A DNA stretch of 64,000 nucleotides from Dictyophora rubrovolvata (GCA_029959195.1 CP114118.1:2940001-3004000), one strand, 5' to 3'. Counted from the stretch's first letter, positions 21,652 to 33,180 are shown. Notes: generated by a model not told the origin, from the sequence alone. Translations and numbers: made by a program.

Positions 21652-22364
21652 AGGAAGGTCGAGGAAGAGTGCAGAGAGTACGTTGAGTTTACTGAGGTAA
21701 AAGACTTCCAAGGCTGTGGTGTAGCATCAACAGAATGGCGTAGCGATTCGCAAGGGATGTCACTGAAAATTGTCAGCCTGTCAAAACTATATATTAAGTT
21801 TCTCATTTGCCTCATTTGCCAATCACGCTGCGCCGTGTGGTCGTCTAGTATATCTCGCTTCTGTTTGTTAGCGCCAAAAAAATGAACGTAAGGGCCTATA
21901 AGGGCTCGTTGAAGAAGTCGCGACTTCCGACGGAAAAAGAATGCTGTGGTGATATGTAGTCGTTGCCTGGTCAAGCGATATGATGTAAATATCGTCCTCC
22001 ATCTATGTTTTTTTTTTTACTTTGGAATCTACCTTTGACTGCCAAGAGAGGGAGTAATATGAAGGTTCCCTGACATTAAAAGTTTAACGTTGGTCTCGCA
22101 CAATGTGCGAATTCGCTGATGCGTTGACCCTGCACAACCCTGCGCGAATGTCGGAAGCCCTTGGCAATCTTCTTTCATCATGGAAATCATTCCGATCGCT
22201 AATGTAGTCGAGATCAATATCAGTGACAATAATTGATCCAAATGTCACTCCAGGTAATTTCAAACGCTTGATTTCATCGTGATCAATTAAGTACATTTAA
22301 TCACAAACAAAAATCAAACCCAATCATGGGACTCTTTTCAGTCCGAGTCACAGGCTACTCAACC
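21652..22364. other. Intergenic, nothing recognised
   Basis: Upstream of the GT31-like gene and downstream of the amine-oxidase-like gene, both minus-strand. Open frames here overlap each other in several frames and show no conserved features. Confidence 0.45.
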
Positions 22365-24096
22365 TTAGGGGAGTAAATCTTCCACCGTAGACAAGTCAGA
22401 AAGATCCAGCTCCAACGTCCCAACTGCAGGACGATTCTGATCGGAACCATACCACGGCGTGCCAACAGGACGGACGAACGAGAACTTTTCTGCGAGTGCT
22501 GGTTCTAAAGTGTTCTCTATACGATCCGCAACAAGCCTGCCTAGTATAGGTAAAAACTGGAGAGTGTGTTTTGTCTTTGAAAAATGGTTTTCTACTCGAC
22601 TGTTTTGAAATCTTACTTTGAAGGCATGTCCACTTCCTCCCGTTGCAAACATGACCGACCCCGGATAGTCGGGATGAAAGTCTACCATCCAATTGGAATC
22701 TGTAATGGATTCTTTTCTTTAGAGTTTTGATCGTTCCCTCAAAAGTCAAAAATCACCTGGCGTATCTGCATACCTTCGGAAAAAACAAAAATCTCCACAC
22801 AAAGCCCCAATATGGCACCAAACAGTCGTACTCACCAACATAATCTTGTACCCGAAAAATGTAGTTTTCCTAATTCAGGATACACCTCCTTCAGTCTTTC
22901 CCTTAGCTCCTTGATCATCAACCGGGGAATCGCCCCTCCATTTTCATGTGTCACGAATGTTCGTGGAGTGGATATGAGACTGGTATGATCACCAGTTCCA
23001 ACTTCTTTTAGATGGGTGTATCCCGAGGAATGAATTGCCAATTTGACAATATTAGTATCTGGGTGAGGCTAAATACGGAAGAGCGTTTCAGACGTTGACG
23101 ATGGGGCTCAAAATAAAGAGGTCTCTATACCGGGAAAATATAGAATCCTGTGGTATAATCTAATACCACTGGTATATTTCCATATCTCTTGGCTTCTTCG
23201 GACGAAAGTTGTATGGTCGCTACGCATTGTCTAAAGGGGAGATAAGAAACGAAACGACGCCAGAATTATATGGATTATCACCCAGTGGCAACAACCCGTT
23301 CCGTGATTCCCAGCTCCGGAAAAGTACAAGGAGTCCAAGATCCAGTGGCAATTATAACTATGTCTGCTTTTTCCTCCGAGCTGTCTTCAAATGTCACTCC
23401 TTTCCCGTCGCTAGATATCCCAGAGACACTCTTGCCAGGTTCCAGCCGACAGCCTAGTTTCGCAACATGTCTTAAAAGGAGTTCCATAGCCTGTTGAGCG
23501 TTCGCCCAACCACTGTCGACGTTAAGGTACCCATTAAAGTTCAAAATGGTCGATCCTAAAGGAATACCCTCTCCAAAAAAGTTTGGGATGCTGTCAGAGC
23601 TACCGAACTCTTTGATGCGCACACCATGGTCTATATCATTTCGTAATGAGACACTAGCAGAAGAATCTTTCTCGCCTCGTATAAGCACGCCGGACCTTGG
23701 AATTCAACAACTTGTAATTCGGACATCAGACCTATATCAACGAAACTAAAAGACTCACTCGTGATAGGAGTCACCCCAAACATCGGTATTCTTCCAAGCT
23801 TGAATGGCCTCTCTTGTCAATCGCGTGTAAGTAGGGTCGGTATATGACGATCTCACTACTTTGTTTATATCTGCACTTGCAGCATCGGGGGCGGGAAGTG
23901 TTTGAGCTCTATCGTACACGGCTACTCTTGTCCATCCTCGCTGCAGAAGATGATACGCTGTTGATAACCCGAAGGCTCCTGATCCTACGATAACAACCTT
24001 TCGGTTTTTGTCGACATTGATAGCCTCTTGCATTGTCGTATCTGTAGCGGGAATTGCAGTTCGTGGGTAAAGGAACTTGACGCCAATTGACTCCAT
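22365..24096 (-). CDS. FAD oxidoreductase, fructosyl-amine oxidase/sarcosine oxidase-like
   Basis: Seven exons (23759-24096, 23282-23695, 23131-23230, 22836-23068, 22757-22773, 22617-22699, 22365-22556) join without a break to 458 aa. The N-terminus carries 'KVVIVGSGAFGLSTAYHL' (FAD, GxGxxG, residues 38-43), preceded by a 30-residue extension. The C-terminal half has 'CWYADTPDSNWMVDFHPDYP' and 'FATGGSGHAFKFLPILGR'. These are the signature of fructosyl-amino-acid oxidases, L-pipecolate and sarcosine oxidases, where the Lys or Cys near this motif holds the flavin. These enzymes oxidise secondary or glycated amines to release peroxide. The substrate cannot be told from sequence. The fifth exon is only 17 nt but is required to keep the 'YADTP' motif. 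Confidence 0.88.
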
Positions 24097-24936
24097 TATC
24101 GAAGGGTAATACCGTACTATTACGGAACTTACGGCTCGACAGACTTCAAATTGATCTCTAGATATTTATGATTGAGATACTAAAGGGTTTATATGGATGC
24201 TTGAGGATATCACTGCTGCACGCGGAAAGGATTGTGAAAGGAGAGGACCGGCAGCTTCGGCATCTCCCCATTGGTCAAGCCTTCGGCGTCAACCCAAACA
24301 TAACGGTCGTCTCGTGAGTACGGTTCAGTCTTGTATCGCAATTTCTAGAATGCATAATCATTTAGACTATTGACTTGCTCGCAATTTTCCGCATGGTTTC
24401 AACAATGAGGACTATATCGTTGTCAGTTTTCATACAAAAGGGTCAGCCAAAGGTCCCCCGTCACTCTACGCCACTTTTATACCCGGGTTCCCTGGTGAAT
24501 ATACACTGAAAGAAAGCGTAACATCCCAGTCAGTCGAAGCTATCGTCAAGTATTTCCAGTCTTGCTTTTGGACGTTGAAAGATATTGACAAGTAGGCTGC
24601 AATCCCGAATCGGTCTGGTAAATGAACGTGCAGGCCATGTGTGAAATTTCACCTGCATCTCCACCCGTTGACGTTCGTGTATCCTTTCTTTCAGCTGGCT
24701 GCGGCCACGATGCCTCCCAAACAAAGCTGGATTGTTGGAACACGCGAATGTGACAAAGTCGCCGTTACATCGCCGTCCAGCGCCCACAAAAACCTCCTCA
24801 GCAGCTAAGCGTCGTCCTTTGTTAGCGCTGGGCAACAACCGGTCTTCGTCTCGCTCGATTTTTCGTTTGTCCAACAGTTCCTGTCCACAACCTCCGTTCT
24901 GCTCCATGGACACCTTTTTTGAAAGAACGTATATAA
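24097..24936. other. Intergenic, nothing recognised
   Basis: Lies between divergent genes. Open frames on both strands at 24530-24970 overlap and have no family resemblance, so they are taken as chance frames. Confidence 0.4.
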
Positions 24937-24947
24937 ACCCATCACAC
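24937..24947 (+). promoter_or_regulatory. TATA box for the CBM19-like gene
   Basis: The sequence gtatataaacc lies about 120 bp upstream of the ATG at 25065 and is followed by a pyrimidine-rich leader (24970-25060). This fits a strongly transcribed secreted-protein gene. The call rests on motif and spacing. Confidence 0.5.
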
Positions 24948-25064
24948 ATGAGGTCAGTTCCCCACAAATAACAACCTCTCTCTACTCTGTCTTATCTCTT
25001 ACATCTAAAGCCAAGTGCTCTCAACCTCAACTACACAATTCTCTACCCTCTTGTTTTGACAACA

Positions 25065-26335
25065 ATGCAACTTTCCAACATCTTTGTTTCTCTCTCACTC
25101 GTCACTGCCTCAACTTTCGCAGTCCCTCTACTAAACAAGCGAATCGCTCAAACCATCATCGATAGTGTCCAGCCTTGGGAAAACGCTTGCGATGCCGCTA
25201 ATGGAGGTGCCCAGTGCAACCCCATCGCGGTCAACGCATCTAGTGCACTTCTTGCTGCTGCCGATCCTTGTGCACAACAAGATGCAGGGGACATCATGGT
25301 CAATGTCGCAAAGAGTCTCGCCAACAATCAAGCCATGATAAACGCGGCCCAGATATTTGTTCAGCAACCCAGAAACTCGCCCAATGCTGTCGCTGTCAAT
25401 TATTGTCAGCGTGCACCTCAGAATCCCGAGTTAAATGGCTTGTTCCAATGTCAGTTCCAGGGTGTCAATGAACAGCAATTCGCGAACGGTCAAGCTCTTG
25501 GTGGGCCTGGTACGATGCCTTTCGGACTCTCGGCTCCTGTAAATCCACTTGGTTCCTGTCTCGCCCACGCTCAAGGTCCAATTCCCGATGGTGTTCAGCT
25601 TTCTACGTTGGTGTCCAGCCCTGGAACTCCAGCAGCGTCAGCAGGTTCTGACTCGTCTTCCAAGTGAGTTTAGGCATTCTTTTGCTCCGGTTTAATCCTG
25701 TCTTACTTTGCATAATATTAGTTCATCCGCTGCATCTAACTCTACGTCATCCAACTCTTCGAATGATGCAGGAGATACCAGCTTCCCCCCATCTCAAAGT
25801 GACTTTGGTTCTGCAAACAGCTCAGCTCCAGTTGACTCAACAACTGCCCCTCCAAACACCCCCGCCGCCACCGCTCCTGCCTTAGCCACAGCCGCCCCTG
25901 CTTCCAACGCCTCAAACGGTGGTGGTTTCCAATTGTCAAACGGTAAAAGCGCACAGCATCAAAAGTACGTCGTTCTCTGTTCATTGATGAAAGGTTTTGT
26001 TCATATTTTTTGTTTATTTAAAGTGCTCAGTTCGCTAATCTCACTGCCGATTCTACTTGCACTGAAGGACAACAAGCATGCGTTAATGGTGGATTCGCTC
26101 AAGTACGTCTCATATCTTTATCCACGTTTTGCAGCATTTAAACTCAACAATTTATTTCAACCCATAGTGCGTCGGTGGCAAATTCGCCATAACTATGTGC
26201 GCCGGTGGAACTCAATGTGCTGCTCTTCCACTTGTTAACAAGCCCGGAACTAGCATTGCCTGTACCACTCAAGCTGATGCTACCTCCCGTATCGCTAACA
26301 CCGGTGCTACTGGAGGAATTACCGGTTCTTCTTAG
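25065..26335 (+). CDS. Secreted protein with C-terminal CBM19-like domain
   Basis: Four exons (25065-25663, 25722-25964, 26024-26102, 26168-26335) give about 362 aa. A signal peptide ('MQLSNIFVSLSLVTASTFA') precedes a KR site and a 170-residue N-terminal domain ('QPRNSPNAVAVNYCQRAPQN', 'ELNGLFQCQFQGV'). This domain recurs in agaricomycete secreted proteins but has no assigned function. A Ser/Thr/Ala linker of about 90 residues follows. The last domain ('ADSTCTEGQQACVNGGFAQC', 'MCAGGTQCAALPLVNKPGTS') has the cysteine spacing of chitin-binding CBM19 modules. No catalytic domain is present, so a wall-binding or chitin-masking role is possible but inferred. The start is supported by a TATA box and the signal peptide. 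Confidence 0.85.
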
Positions 26336-26364
26336 AACTGCGACGATAATCATCAATTTCACCA

Positions 26365-26495
26365 TTACTTTTCCAACTCTCTCTAATTCTTTTATCTCTA
26401 ATTCTTTTCCCACTCTCTCCAATATTCACTCCCTAATACTTTTCAGATTCTCTCTAATACTTTTTCGCCTCTCTCCAATATTCTCTCTCGTCTAA
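26365..26495 (+). repeat. Degenerate pyrimidine-rich tandem repeat
   Basis: Imperfect copies of a 15-17 bp unit of the form ctctctaatactttt run directly after the stop codon of the CBM19-like gene, probably in its 3' untranslated region. Confidence 0.6.
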
Positions 26496-26762
26496 TACCG
26501 TGCATTTTACACACTACACCTTATTTGTATATAACAAACAATTAATATGTAGTTCATCTTCTAGAAATGCACAATCTTAATCACTCGAAATCATATTTAA
26601 ATAATGTTGCTTGAACTGACTATCTCATAGCCTAATGGACATATTTACACTAATGCCTCATGGCGCATTGGCACTTTATAGCAGTACGACGCTAGCGTAT
26701 TTTGGTACGAAAGGCGCATTGCCTAAAGAGATCTCAATCTCTCAAAACAAATGAAAAGGTAT

Positions 26763-28298
26763 TCAATAAACGGGAAACAGCGGATCTACGTCTCTTGACC
26801 AAGCTCTTAATCCACCAATAACGTCTTTTATAATAAATTTCTTTTCCGCAGTGTTCTTTTGAACATACTCCCTTAAAGAATTCGCAGCAATTTGAGAATC
26901 ATTTCCCAGTCTGCAAATGAGATATATCTCCGTATTTTCATTTGTTACTAAATGAGCTTCGGGGTTTGATGTAATTTCGTCGAGCGGAACGTCTTTAAAT
27001 CCATACATATATGACTAAAGCAAAATGACGAATGAAGAGCAGCACTTACTCTTGGAGTTAGGGAGATGGCAAATACCGAACTCTGTCTTTGTCCTAACGT
27101 CAATTATATTCAATTTATCGCGTGAAGTATCCACTATGCTTTTGAGACCCTATTTATCGATTGAGCTATGAATAAGAAAAGATGATAGAACGCCTTTTCA
27201 CTTGCTCACTTTCACTGAGATTCTGTAATCTGAACCGGGATTAACCATTCCTTCGCGTTCCCAGTCGGGTGCTGGACCATCACAAAATTGAACGTAGTCG
27301 ATATCTTGAATCTCTCCTATACGTTCACCTTCTTTACCACAAGCAGGGCAAGTTGGAGTCTTTGCGAGTGGAATAGCAAGGAAAGGCGACGAGTGTAAAG
27401 CTGAAAATGTCACGAAACATGATTTCATATCTAAGAGATCAAAATCACGAACGCTCAGGATAATATTCTTCTCTGAAGATGATATGAATCATTACCATGT
27501 AGTCCCAGGATGATCTTGATGGCCTCGAGTGCTTGCAACGTGCCAATAACACCAGTTACAACGCCCAGAATACCTGTTTCCTCACACGTCTGTGAAATCA
27601 GAGGCGGTTTAGGAAACAAACATCGATAGCATGGCCCGCTTTCCCCGAGATTGTACGTGCAAACTTGCCCATGAAATTTTTGAGCTGCTCCACTTACGAG
27701 TGGCTTTCCCAAGCGAACGGCGGTGTCATTTAGAAGATACCGTGTCGGTGCATTATCGGTGCAGTCAATTATAACGTCATAGGGTGTGAGGAGCTGAACG
27801 GCGTTTGTTGAATTCAAAGGTTGACTGATAGCCTCAACCTTGACGCGAGAATTCAACCTAATTAAAATAATTATCAAAAGGAAAAAGGTCAATGGAAGTT
27901 TGTTCACTTGGAAATAGCGCGCGCAGCGGATTCGGTCTTGTACAAGCCAAGTGTATGTTCGTTATGAAGAACCTGACGTTGCAAATTGGATATTTCGACG
28001 GTATCGTGATCAATAATTCCGATTTTGCCTAATGAAACAAAAATTTATAAATGTCGACCATCTATGGATTGGGAAATACCGATTCCAGCTGCGGCCAAAT
28101 ACTGCAGCGAAGGGCAGCCAAGACCTCCGGCTCCAACAACTGCAACGGCAGCATTCTGGAGCTTTAGCTGGCCTGTATGAATGTAAATCGAAGAAAAAAA
28201 GATCACTGATTCCGACATTAATTACCCTCCAAACCGAAACCATCCAATATCATCTGTCTACCATATCTTCGATAATCACCAAGAATAAGACACTCCAT
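26763..28298 (-). CDS. UBA4: Uba4: adenylyltransferase (E1-like) and sulfurtransferase
   Basis: Seven exons (28226-28298, 28080-28172, 27908-28028, 27496-27857, 27210-27430, 27050-27149, 26763-26992) give 399 aa. The ThiF/MoeB/E1 domain shows the nucleotide-binding '[20 protein letters not shown]', '[16 protein letters not shown]' and '[14 protein letters not shown]'. Structural zinc is bound by 'CYRCLFP' and 'CPACG'; the E1 cysteine is in '[12 protein letters not shown]'. A C-terminal rhodanese domain carries '[15 protein letters not shown]' with the persulfide cysteine. Uba4 activates Urm1 as an acyl-adenylate and passes sulfur to it for tRNA wobble-uridine thiolation and protein urmylation. 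The start follows a stop codon in frame and gives a short N-terminus; an upstream exon cannot be excluded. It is divergent from a ubiquitin-like gene, 281 bp apart. Confidence 0.92.
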
Positions 28299-28579
28299 TT
28301 GTTACTCCTTTCTGGACAAGGTGCGACTAAGTAAATAGTCTTTCAAATGGGGGGACATTTCAATTTTCAGCGTCGATGTCGCGGCTCTTTTTTTTGAACT
28401 CCGACTAGCGACGTGCCACGGTTGACACATCTTTCTCGTGCCATGAACGCCCGATACCAAATTAATTTATGGTTCCTGGTTCTCTAACATAAAGGAATGG
28501 TGTTGAGGTAGCCATACCTGTTCCCATCCACAATTACCCCAGTCGAACACAGCTTTCAACTAGTCGCTATTCAGAACTC

Positions 28580-29190
28580 ATGCCTATCGTTTCTATCAGC
28601 ATAATCCGCGATGGGAAACCTTTCTCGGATCCCAAATTGTTAATTGACAATTCCAAGACAGTTTTACGTCTGAAACGAGACATTCGCTCGACGAAAGGTG
28701 TAGCAGTTGATGAACAATATCTCTCTTTTTACAAGGAGATTCTACAAGATGATAGAACTCTCGAGTCGTACGGTATTGATGAAGGCTCCAAAATTTCTCT
28801 GAGTGCGCATGCTTGCTTCTATTGGCTTAATCGTCTTTCATTTTTGAACCCCATTTTACACCTCCAGTTGTGCAAACCCCCGGCGCTATGCAAATTTCTT
28901 ATCAAATTTCCGAGAAGCAAGATGTCATCCGTGTCCGTCGGAAAGACATGATTTCTCAAATCAAAGAGAAAATTGCACAAAAGGAGAAAATTAACTCAAA
29001 ACAGTTTTATTTGACCGATGTTTCCAATAAGCGATTGGACGATAACATTACCGTTGGGGGTGCCGGAATCCAAGTGAATGGACATCTTTACTGTGAGTAC
29101 ACAAGTGATTGCCAACTGGCAATTGAGTTATCGCGAATAACGGTCCCTGATTTGGTCTCTAATCTACTTTTAGGCAAGACTCTCTCATGA
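28580..29190 (+). CDS. Tandem ubiquitin-like (UBL) protein, copy 1, without C-terminal Gly-Gly
   Basis: Exons 28580-28802, 28868-29092 and 29174-29190 give 154 aa. The first ubiquitin-like fold (about residues 3-75) shows 'LKRDIRSTKGVAVDEQYLSF', then 'ILQDDRTLESYGIDEGSKIS', matching ubiquitin's helix-to-beta5 region. The second (about 80-150) shows 'ISQIKEKIAQKEKINSKQFY' and 'ITVGGAGIQVNGHLY'. Both introns are in phase 1 and each of the first two exons encodes one UBL. The paralogue at 33774 shares exactly this layout. The short last exon gives CKTLS, so no diglycine tail is present; it could be a UBL adaptor rather than a modifier. It shares a 281-bp divergent promoter with UBA4 and precedes an RBR E3 gene on the same strand. 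Confidence 0.85.
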
Positions 29191-29486
29191 TCAAGGGCCT
29201 TAGACAAACTGTTTGGGCCAGAAAGGTTAATCGGGATGCACTCACCTCCATAGCTTTGCCAGATCCGATGTATTATCCATCGATCTATGTTTTAATAAAG
29301 TGCTACGTCGACCTTGCATATTGTTTTATTTATGTCTCCCATGTGACTATCCCATTACAGCCTTATGGTTAGATTGGAACGCCGATTCCCGAGAAACCCA
29401 TGAAACTATCAATCGAAGTGAAATCCACAATAATACTGCACGTTCTGTTGTTTTCCATCTAGCTTTCACCAGACGTCTCCTCAACA

Positions 29487-30385
29487 ATGGCGGTATGCCT
29501 TGAACCAAACTGTGGTAATGAGATCTACCAACAACCTCAGCAATCCTGCGCTCATTCTCTGAGTCTTTGTGCTGAACATACCAGCGCTCATATCCATACG
29601 TTTATCTCTCGAGGGGAAAGTGATGTCAAATGTCCTCAGAGTCAAAATGGATGTCCTGGAACGCTTTCCACGAAGAGTATTGCTCAATTCATAAAACCGG
29701 CAGATGAGCGTCAGTAAGGCCCTTTTCTACCTTTTTAAAATCGTAATATCGCACGTTTCTCCCCAGATACTTTCGTCAAACGGTGCAGATCGCCAAAGAC
29801 AAGCACCCAGGTCGCACAAACTGTCCGTACTGTGGATATTTAATCTTTCATATTGGAGGCGGTATGTTCCTGCAGAGTTTTATTTATCGCTGTCTGTAAT
29901 AACTTCAATTGCGACACAAGACGAAACTCCAATCGTACATTGCGCCTATTGTAATCATGTGTTTTGTCATAAACACAGGGTCGTTTGGGAAGATGGTCAT
30001 AACTGTGATACCTATGAAATCTTTCAAGCAGGAAGCAATATGCATGGGTGCCCTAATTGTAAAGTTTTAGTAAGTGCAGAGTTAAAGCCCTGAAACGAGG
30101 AAAATGTAACGTTCATGCTTGTTTCGTCTCGTCAGATGACCAGAGTATCCGGGTGAGACGCTTTCACATCTCGTTAAACATTCTGGTGATTTTCTTACCA
30201 CTTTTCAGTTGTAATTACATGAGATGCGGTGAGTTTTTCCATGAAACAGACTGCTTATTACGAACACGAAGATCTGATATATTCATTGAAAAGCGTCGTG
30301 CGCTTTTATCTTTTGCTGGATCTGCTTGAAACAGTGGTTTGATAAAGAACATCCCAGCCATTGGATTTGTCCTTTCACAAAGTAG
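29487..30385 (+). CDS. Compact RBR-type (RING-IBR-RING) E3 ubiquitin ligase
   Basis: Six exons (29487-29713, 29767-29861, 29921-30069, 30136-30152, 30209-30228, 30294-30385) give 199 aa. The IBR-like part shows 'TNCPYCGYLIF', 'HCAYCNHVFCHKH' and 'DGHNC'. The RING2-like end 'GCPNCKVLMTRVSGCNYMRC' continues 'ASCAFIFCWICLKQWF', i.e. CxxC...GCNYMxCxxC...FCWxC. By family rule C164 (in SGCNYMRC) would be the catalytic cysteine that takes ubiquitin from the E2. The first 75 residues have spaced cysteines and histidines (C4, C9, 'CAHSLSLCAEH', 'KCPQSQNGC') and may be a divergent RING1. Most RBR ligases are over 400 aa, so this is unusually small. RING2 is assembled from three tiny exons; all joins keep frame. 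Confidence 0.82.
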
Positions 30386-31212
30386 TATTGCTTTAGCGAT
30401 TTTAGTTGGGAAATAATACTCTATGATCATTTGGGATCAAAATTATGGTCGTTCAAGTATTGTTCTTTCGCACGTATGACCGTCAATATGGAATCAATAA
30501 ATAAGATAAATCTTCATAGTGTACGGACTGCCCACAGTTGGCCCACAGACTACGACAGGCTACAGCCGTCACGGTGGGACCTCGCCGAGCTGCACATGTC
30601 CTACATGTCCTAGCGTTAACTAATCGGCAAGGTGGCGCTGTTTTTTTCCTCCAAGCACAGAAATACATCACGATGCGTATCTTCGCTTTGCTCGATATGT
30701 CTACAATTTCAGGACACCGCTATTCATTTGGCACAATCTCAGGACACTGCTGTTCTCTTGGCATAATTTCAGGACACCATTGTTCTTTTGGCACAGGTTT
30801 TCAGGACAATATCGAATTTGACGTCGGCGGACATTCATCCATCATGCATCACGAATTAAGCCCGCGGACGGCTCCCAAAGAGCCATCTCTTCCATCAGTC
30901 CAAATAAATGTCGCATGAACCGGAAAATAACTAAAGAGTCAGCTTCTTCAAGCAGCATCAGCACAGGTTTGGCAAAGTAATGTAATCTGCTTAGGTTTTG
31001 AATGTCGACAGTTTTGGGGTTACAGCTTTTGGCGGCTCCGGTCCCTTCAACGAGTGACACGACATCGATAACTTTCCTTCCTAATTAGTCAACAGCCTGT
31101 CAAGTTAAATTTATTTGAGGTGAAGTTATCAATCGATTGTTTATATCGTCCATAGTAGAGCTCATCGTTCAAACCAACGCTGAATTCGTCTTATATCTAC
31201 TAACGTGTTAAG
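30386..31212. other. Gene-free stretch holding a minisatellite
   Basis: No gene is supported. A minus-strand frame (31060 leftwards) runs open through the tandem repeat at 30701-30808, reading a 10-residue unit LCQxNxxVLx three times, but it has no recognisable family and may be chance. Confidence 0.4.
30701..30808 (+). repeat. 30-bp tandem repeat, about 3.5 copies
   Basis: Units beginning tttcaggacac and containing ttggca recur at about 30-31 bp spacing (near 30707, 30737, 30767 and a partial at 30797) with scattered substitutions. Confidence 0.8.
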
Positions 31213-33180
31213 ATGTTCGTTCGTCCCGATGTCAGATACAGAGTCCAAAACGTCGATTTTGGAACGTATTTAGAGAGACGTGGTAAAGTAAACCTTTACT
31301 TGCGTGCTCATAAAGATGGCAACAAAAGACAATAGGTTAGGATAAAGCATTAATAGTTAATCGAACGCCCCTCATCTTCTTTCGATAGTGGTACTTTGTC
31401 GAAAACACAAAGGGATCTGGAGTGTATGAAATTCAGAACGCGGATGATCCCAGCTATTGCATATCATCCACTGTGTCTGTAGTTTCTGCATCAAAGACTG
31501 CGAAAAATAAGCTTTGGAAGATTCCTCAGGTCCCGGGAAGACCAACTGTTTAGTGCGATATTTCTCAGTGACGTTTACTTCTGGATATTTACTGATCTTA
31601 TTGTTGTTAGTCTGATCAATGCAAGTCCAGGAGTTGGCGACGAAGATGTCTTGCTATTCGCCAAAGGCGGATTTGAACTCGTAAGGCTTTTTTACCAAAT
31701 CGGCTCCTAAATTCTTTTCTCATGCATTGATCAGAGTGTCGAACAAGATGAGGGCGTTGAGGAAATTGATAGAATCGTATGGTTTTAAATCATTTAATGC
31801 TGATATTTTATTTTACTAACTGATGTAATCGCAAAGATGAAAAATGAGGAGTACCGATGGAGGATCATCGAAGCAGCACCGGCTTCACTTCCGGATGGCG
31901 ATGGAGAATATCGCATCCGAACCTTAAACGGTGATGCTATTCACAGCACTAAAGTGGGTGGTCGTAAAGTGGTCTCAATCCAGAATCAAAACCGGGGAGA
32001 TCAACGAGCCGTACGTTTCTCTCTTCTGTCAAACTTCTTTTGCGTTTTTTTTTATCAAAGCTCGACTTATAGTGGGAAATAAAAAATGACGGGAACGGGC
32101 GTTGCACCATCAGAAATATTCTCGAGAAAACATATCTTTGTGCCGAGAAGGTTGGCGGGAAATGGGTTCCAGGATTTTCAAAGACCCCTAATGACAATAC
32201 TACCTGGAGAATTAAACCGACCAGTGATTTTACATATTCGTACGATTTTTTTTGTTGTTTTTTGAAACCAAAACTTGAGAATAAACCGTCCTCCCCCCCA
32301 GATTTTGTATTGGACTAACTTTGGATCCGTCTAAGCCTAAGACCGAAACGCAGATGTCCCTTAGTGTGGACGAAAAGACGGTACGTCGCTATATCACCAT
32401 GTACTCGAGATTTCAACTTGAACCGAATGGAAATGAAGATCATTTTGAAACCAATGAAGGTATTTATACCATCCATTGATTCTACAGATTTTTACTCAAG
32501 TTCTCCATGAAGTCAGCGCACAATCAACTCTGGTGTATAGAAGCCACGGACGCACCTGTCACACGACCTTTGACTGAAGGCGATGATGATGACGGATCTT
32601 CTAAAACATACCATGGTGTAAAACTTGGGAAGGATTATTTACTTCGATTTGGTGGTACATCCGGACTGTACGTTTCAATCAACATGCGCGATAGTACGGT
32701 TTCCGGTAATACCGAAGATGACGCCAGCGACGTGAATCGTCTTTTTATCTTTGAAAATATTTGACACTAATATTCCTTCTCAGGTCACTCTTGAGAGAAA
32801 CCCTAGGGGAGGTGGGAACTCTGATGTCATAGATGTTTATCTTTCGTATACCCTAAATGGCCAGACGAAATATCTCGCTTTGAAAGGCACTTCCCTAATT
32901 TTGGACGCCAATTATTACCCATGGAAAATAGAAGAACACCCTGATGAAACTGGACACTTTTAGTATGTAACACGCCTCATTTTTTGAATGTGATAATTTA
33001 TTTTTCATAGTATTTGCGATGGCAATCAGTCTGACCGTATCTTAAGCGGTGGCTCAACTGGGGCCGGGGTATGTAATTTCTTTCGACAGAATTTACCTGC
33101 GTCTCACGTTGTGTTTTTAGATTACCGCGACTCAATCCAAGAGTGATACGAATAGTTTGTGGGAATTCATACCTGCTTAA
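31213..33180 (+). CDS. Multi-domain beta-trefoil protein (ricin-B-like fold)
   Basis: About eleven exons from ATG 31213 to stop 33178-33180. Several successive beta-trefoil blocks end in W-containing strands: 'KLWKIPQ', 'YRWRIIEA', 'NTTWRIKPTS', 'NQLWCIEATD', 'SLWEFIPA'. Other typical strands are 'VQNVDFGTYLERRG', 'YLINASPGVGDEDVLLFAKG', 'CTIRNILEKTYLCAEK', 'YLALKGTSLILDANYYPWKI'. In mushrooms such proteins are cytoplasmic lectins or protease inhibitors; which applies here is unknown. There is no signal peptide. An oddity: the family pattern requires exon 1 to end 'DGNKRQ' followed by 'WYFVEN', but a TAG codon lies directly before the donor (near 31333-31336). Either a non-obvious splice is used or the allele is damaged. 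The join near 32380-32510 is also uncertain. Confidence 0.68.

Noticed and set aside
24530-24971. Overlapping frames on both strands upstream of the CBM19-like gene
   Set aside because: They overlap each other and the TATA box region and show no conserved residues; treated as promoter sequence.
26763-28298. Reading the two halves of UBA4 as separate genes (ThiF-like and rhodanese-like)
   Set aside because: Splice joins at 27496/27430, 27210/27149 and 27050/26992 connect both domains in frame, as in known Uba4/MOCS3 proteins.
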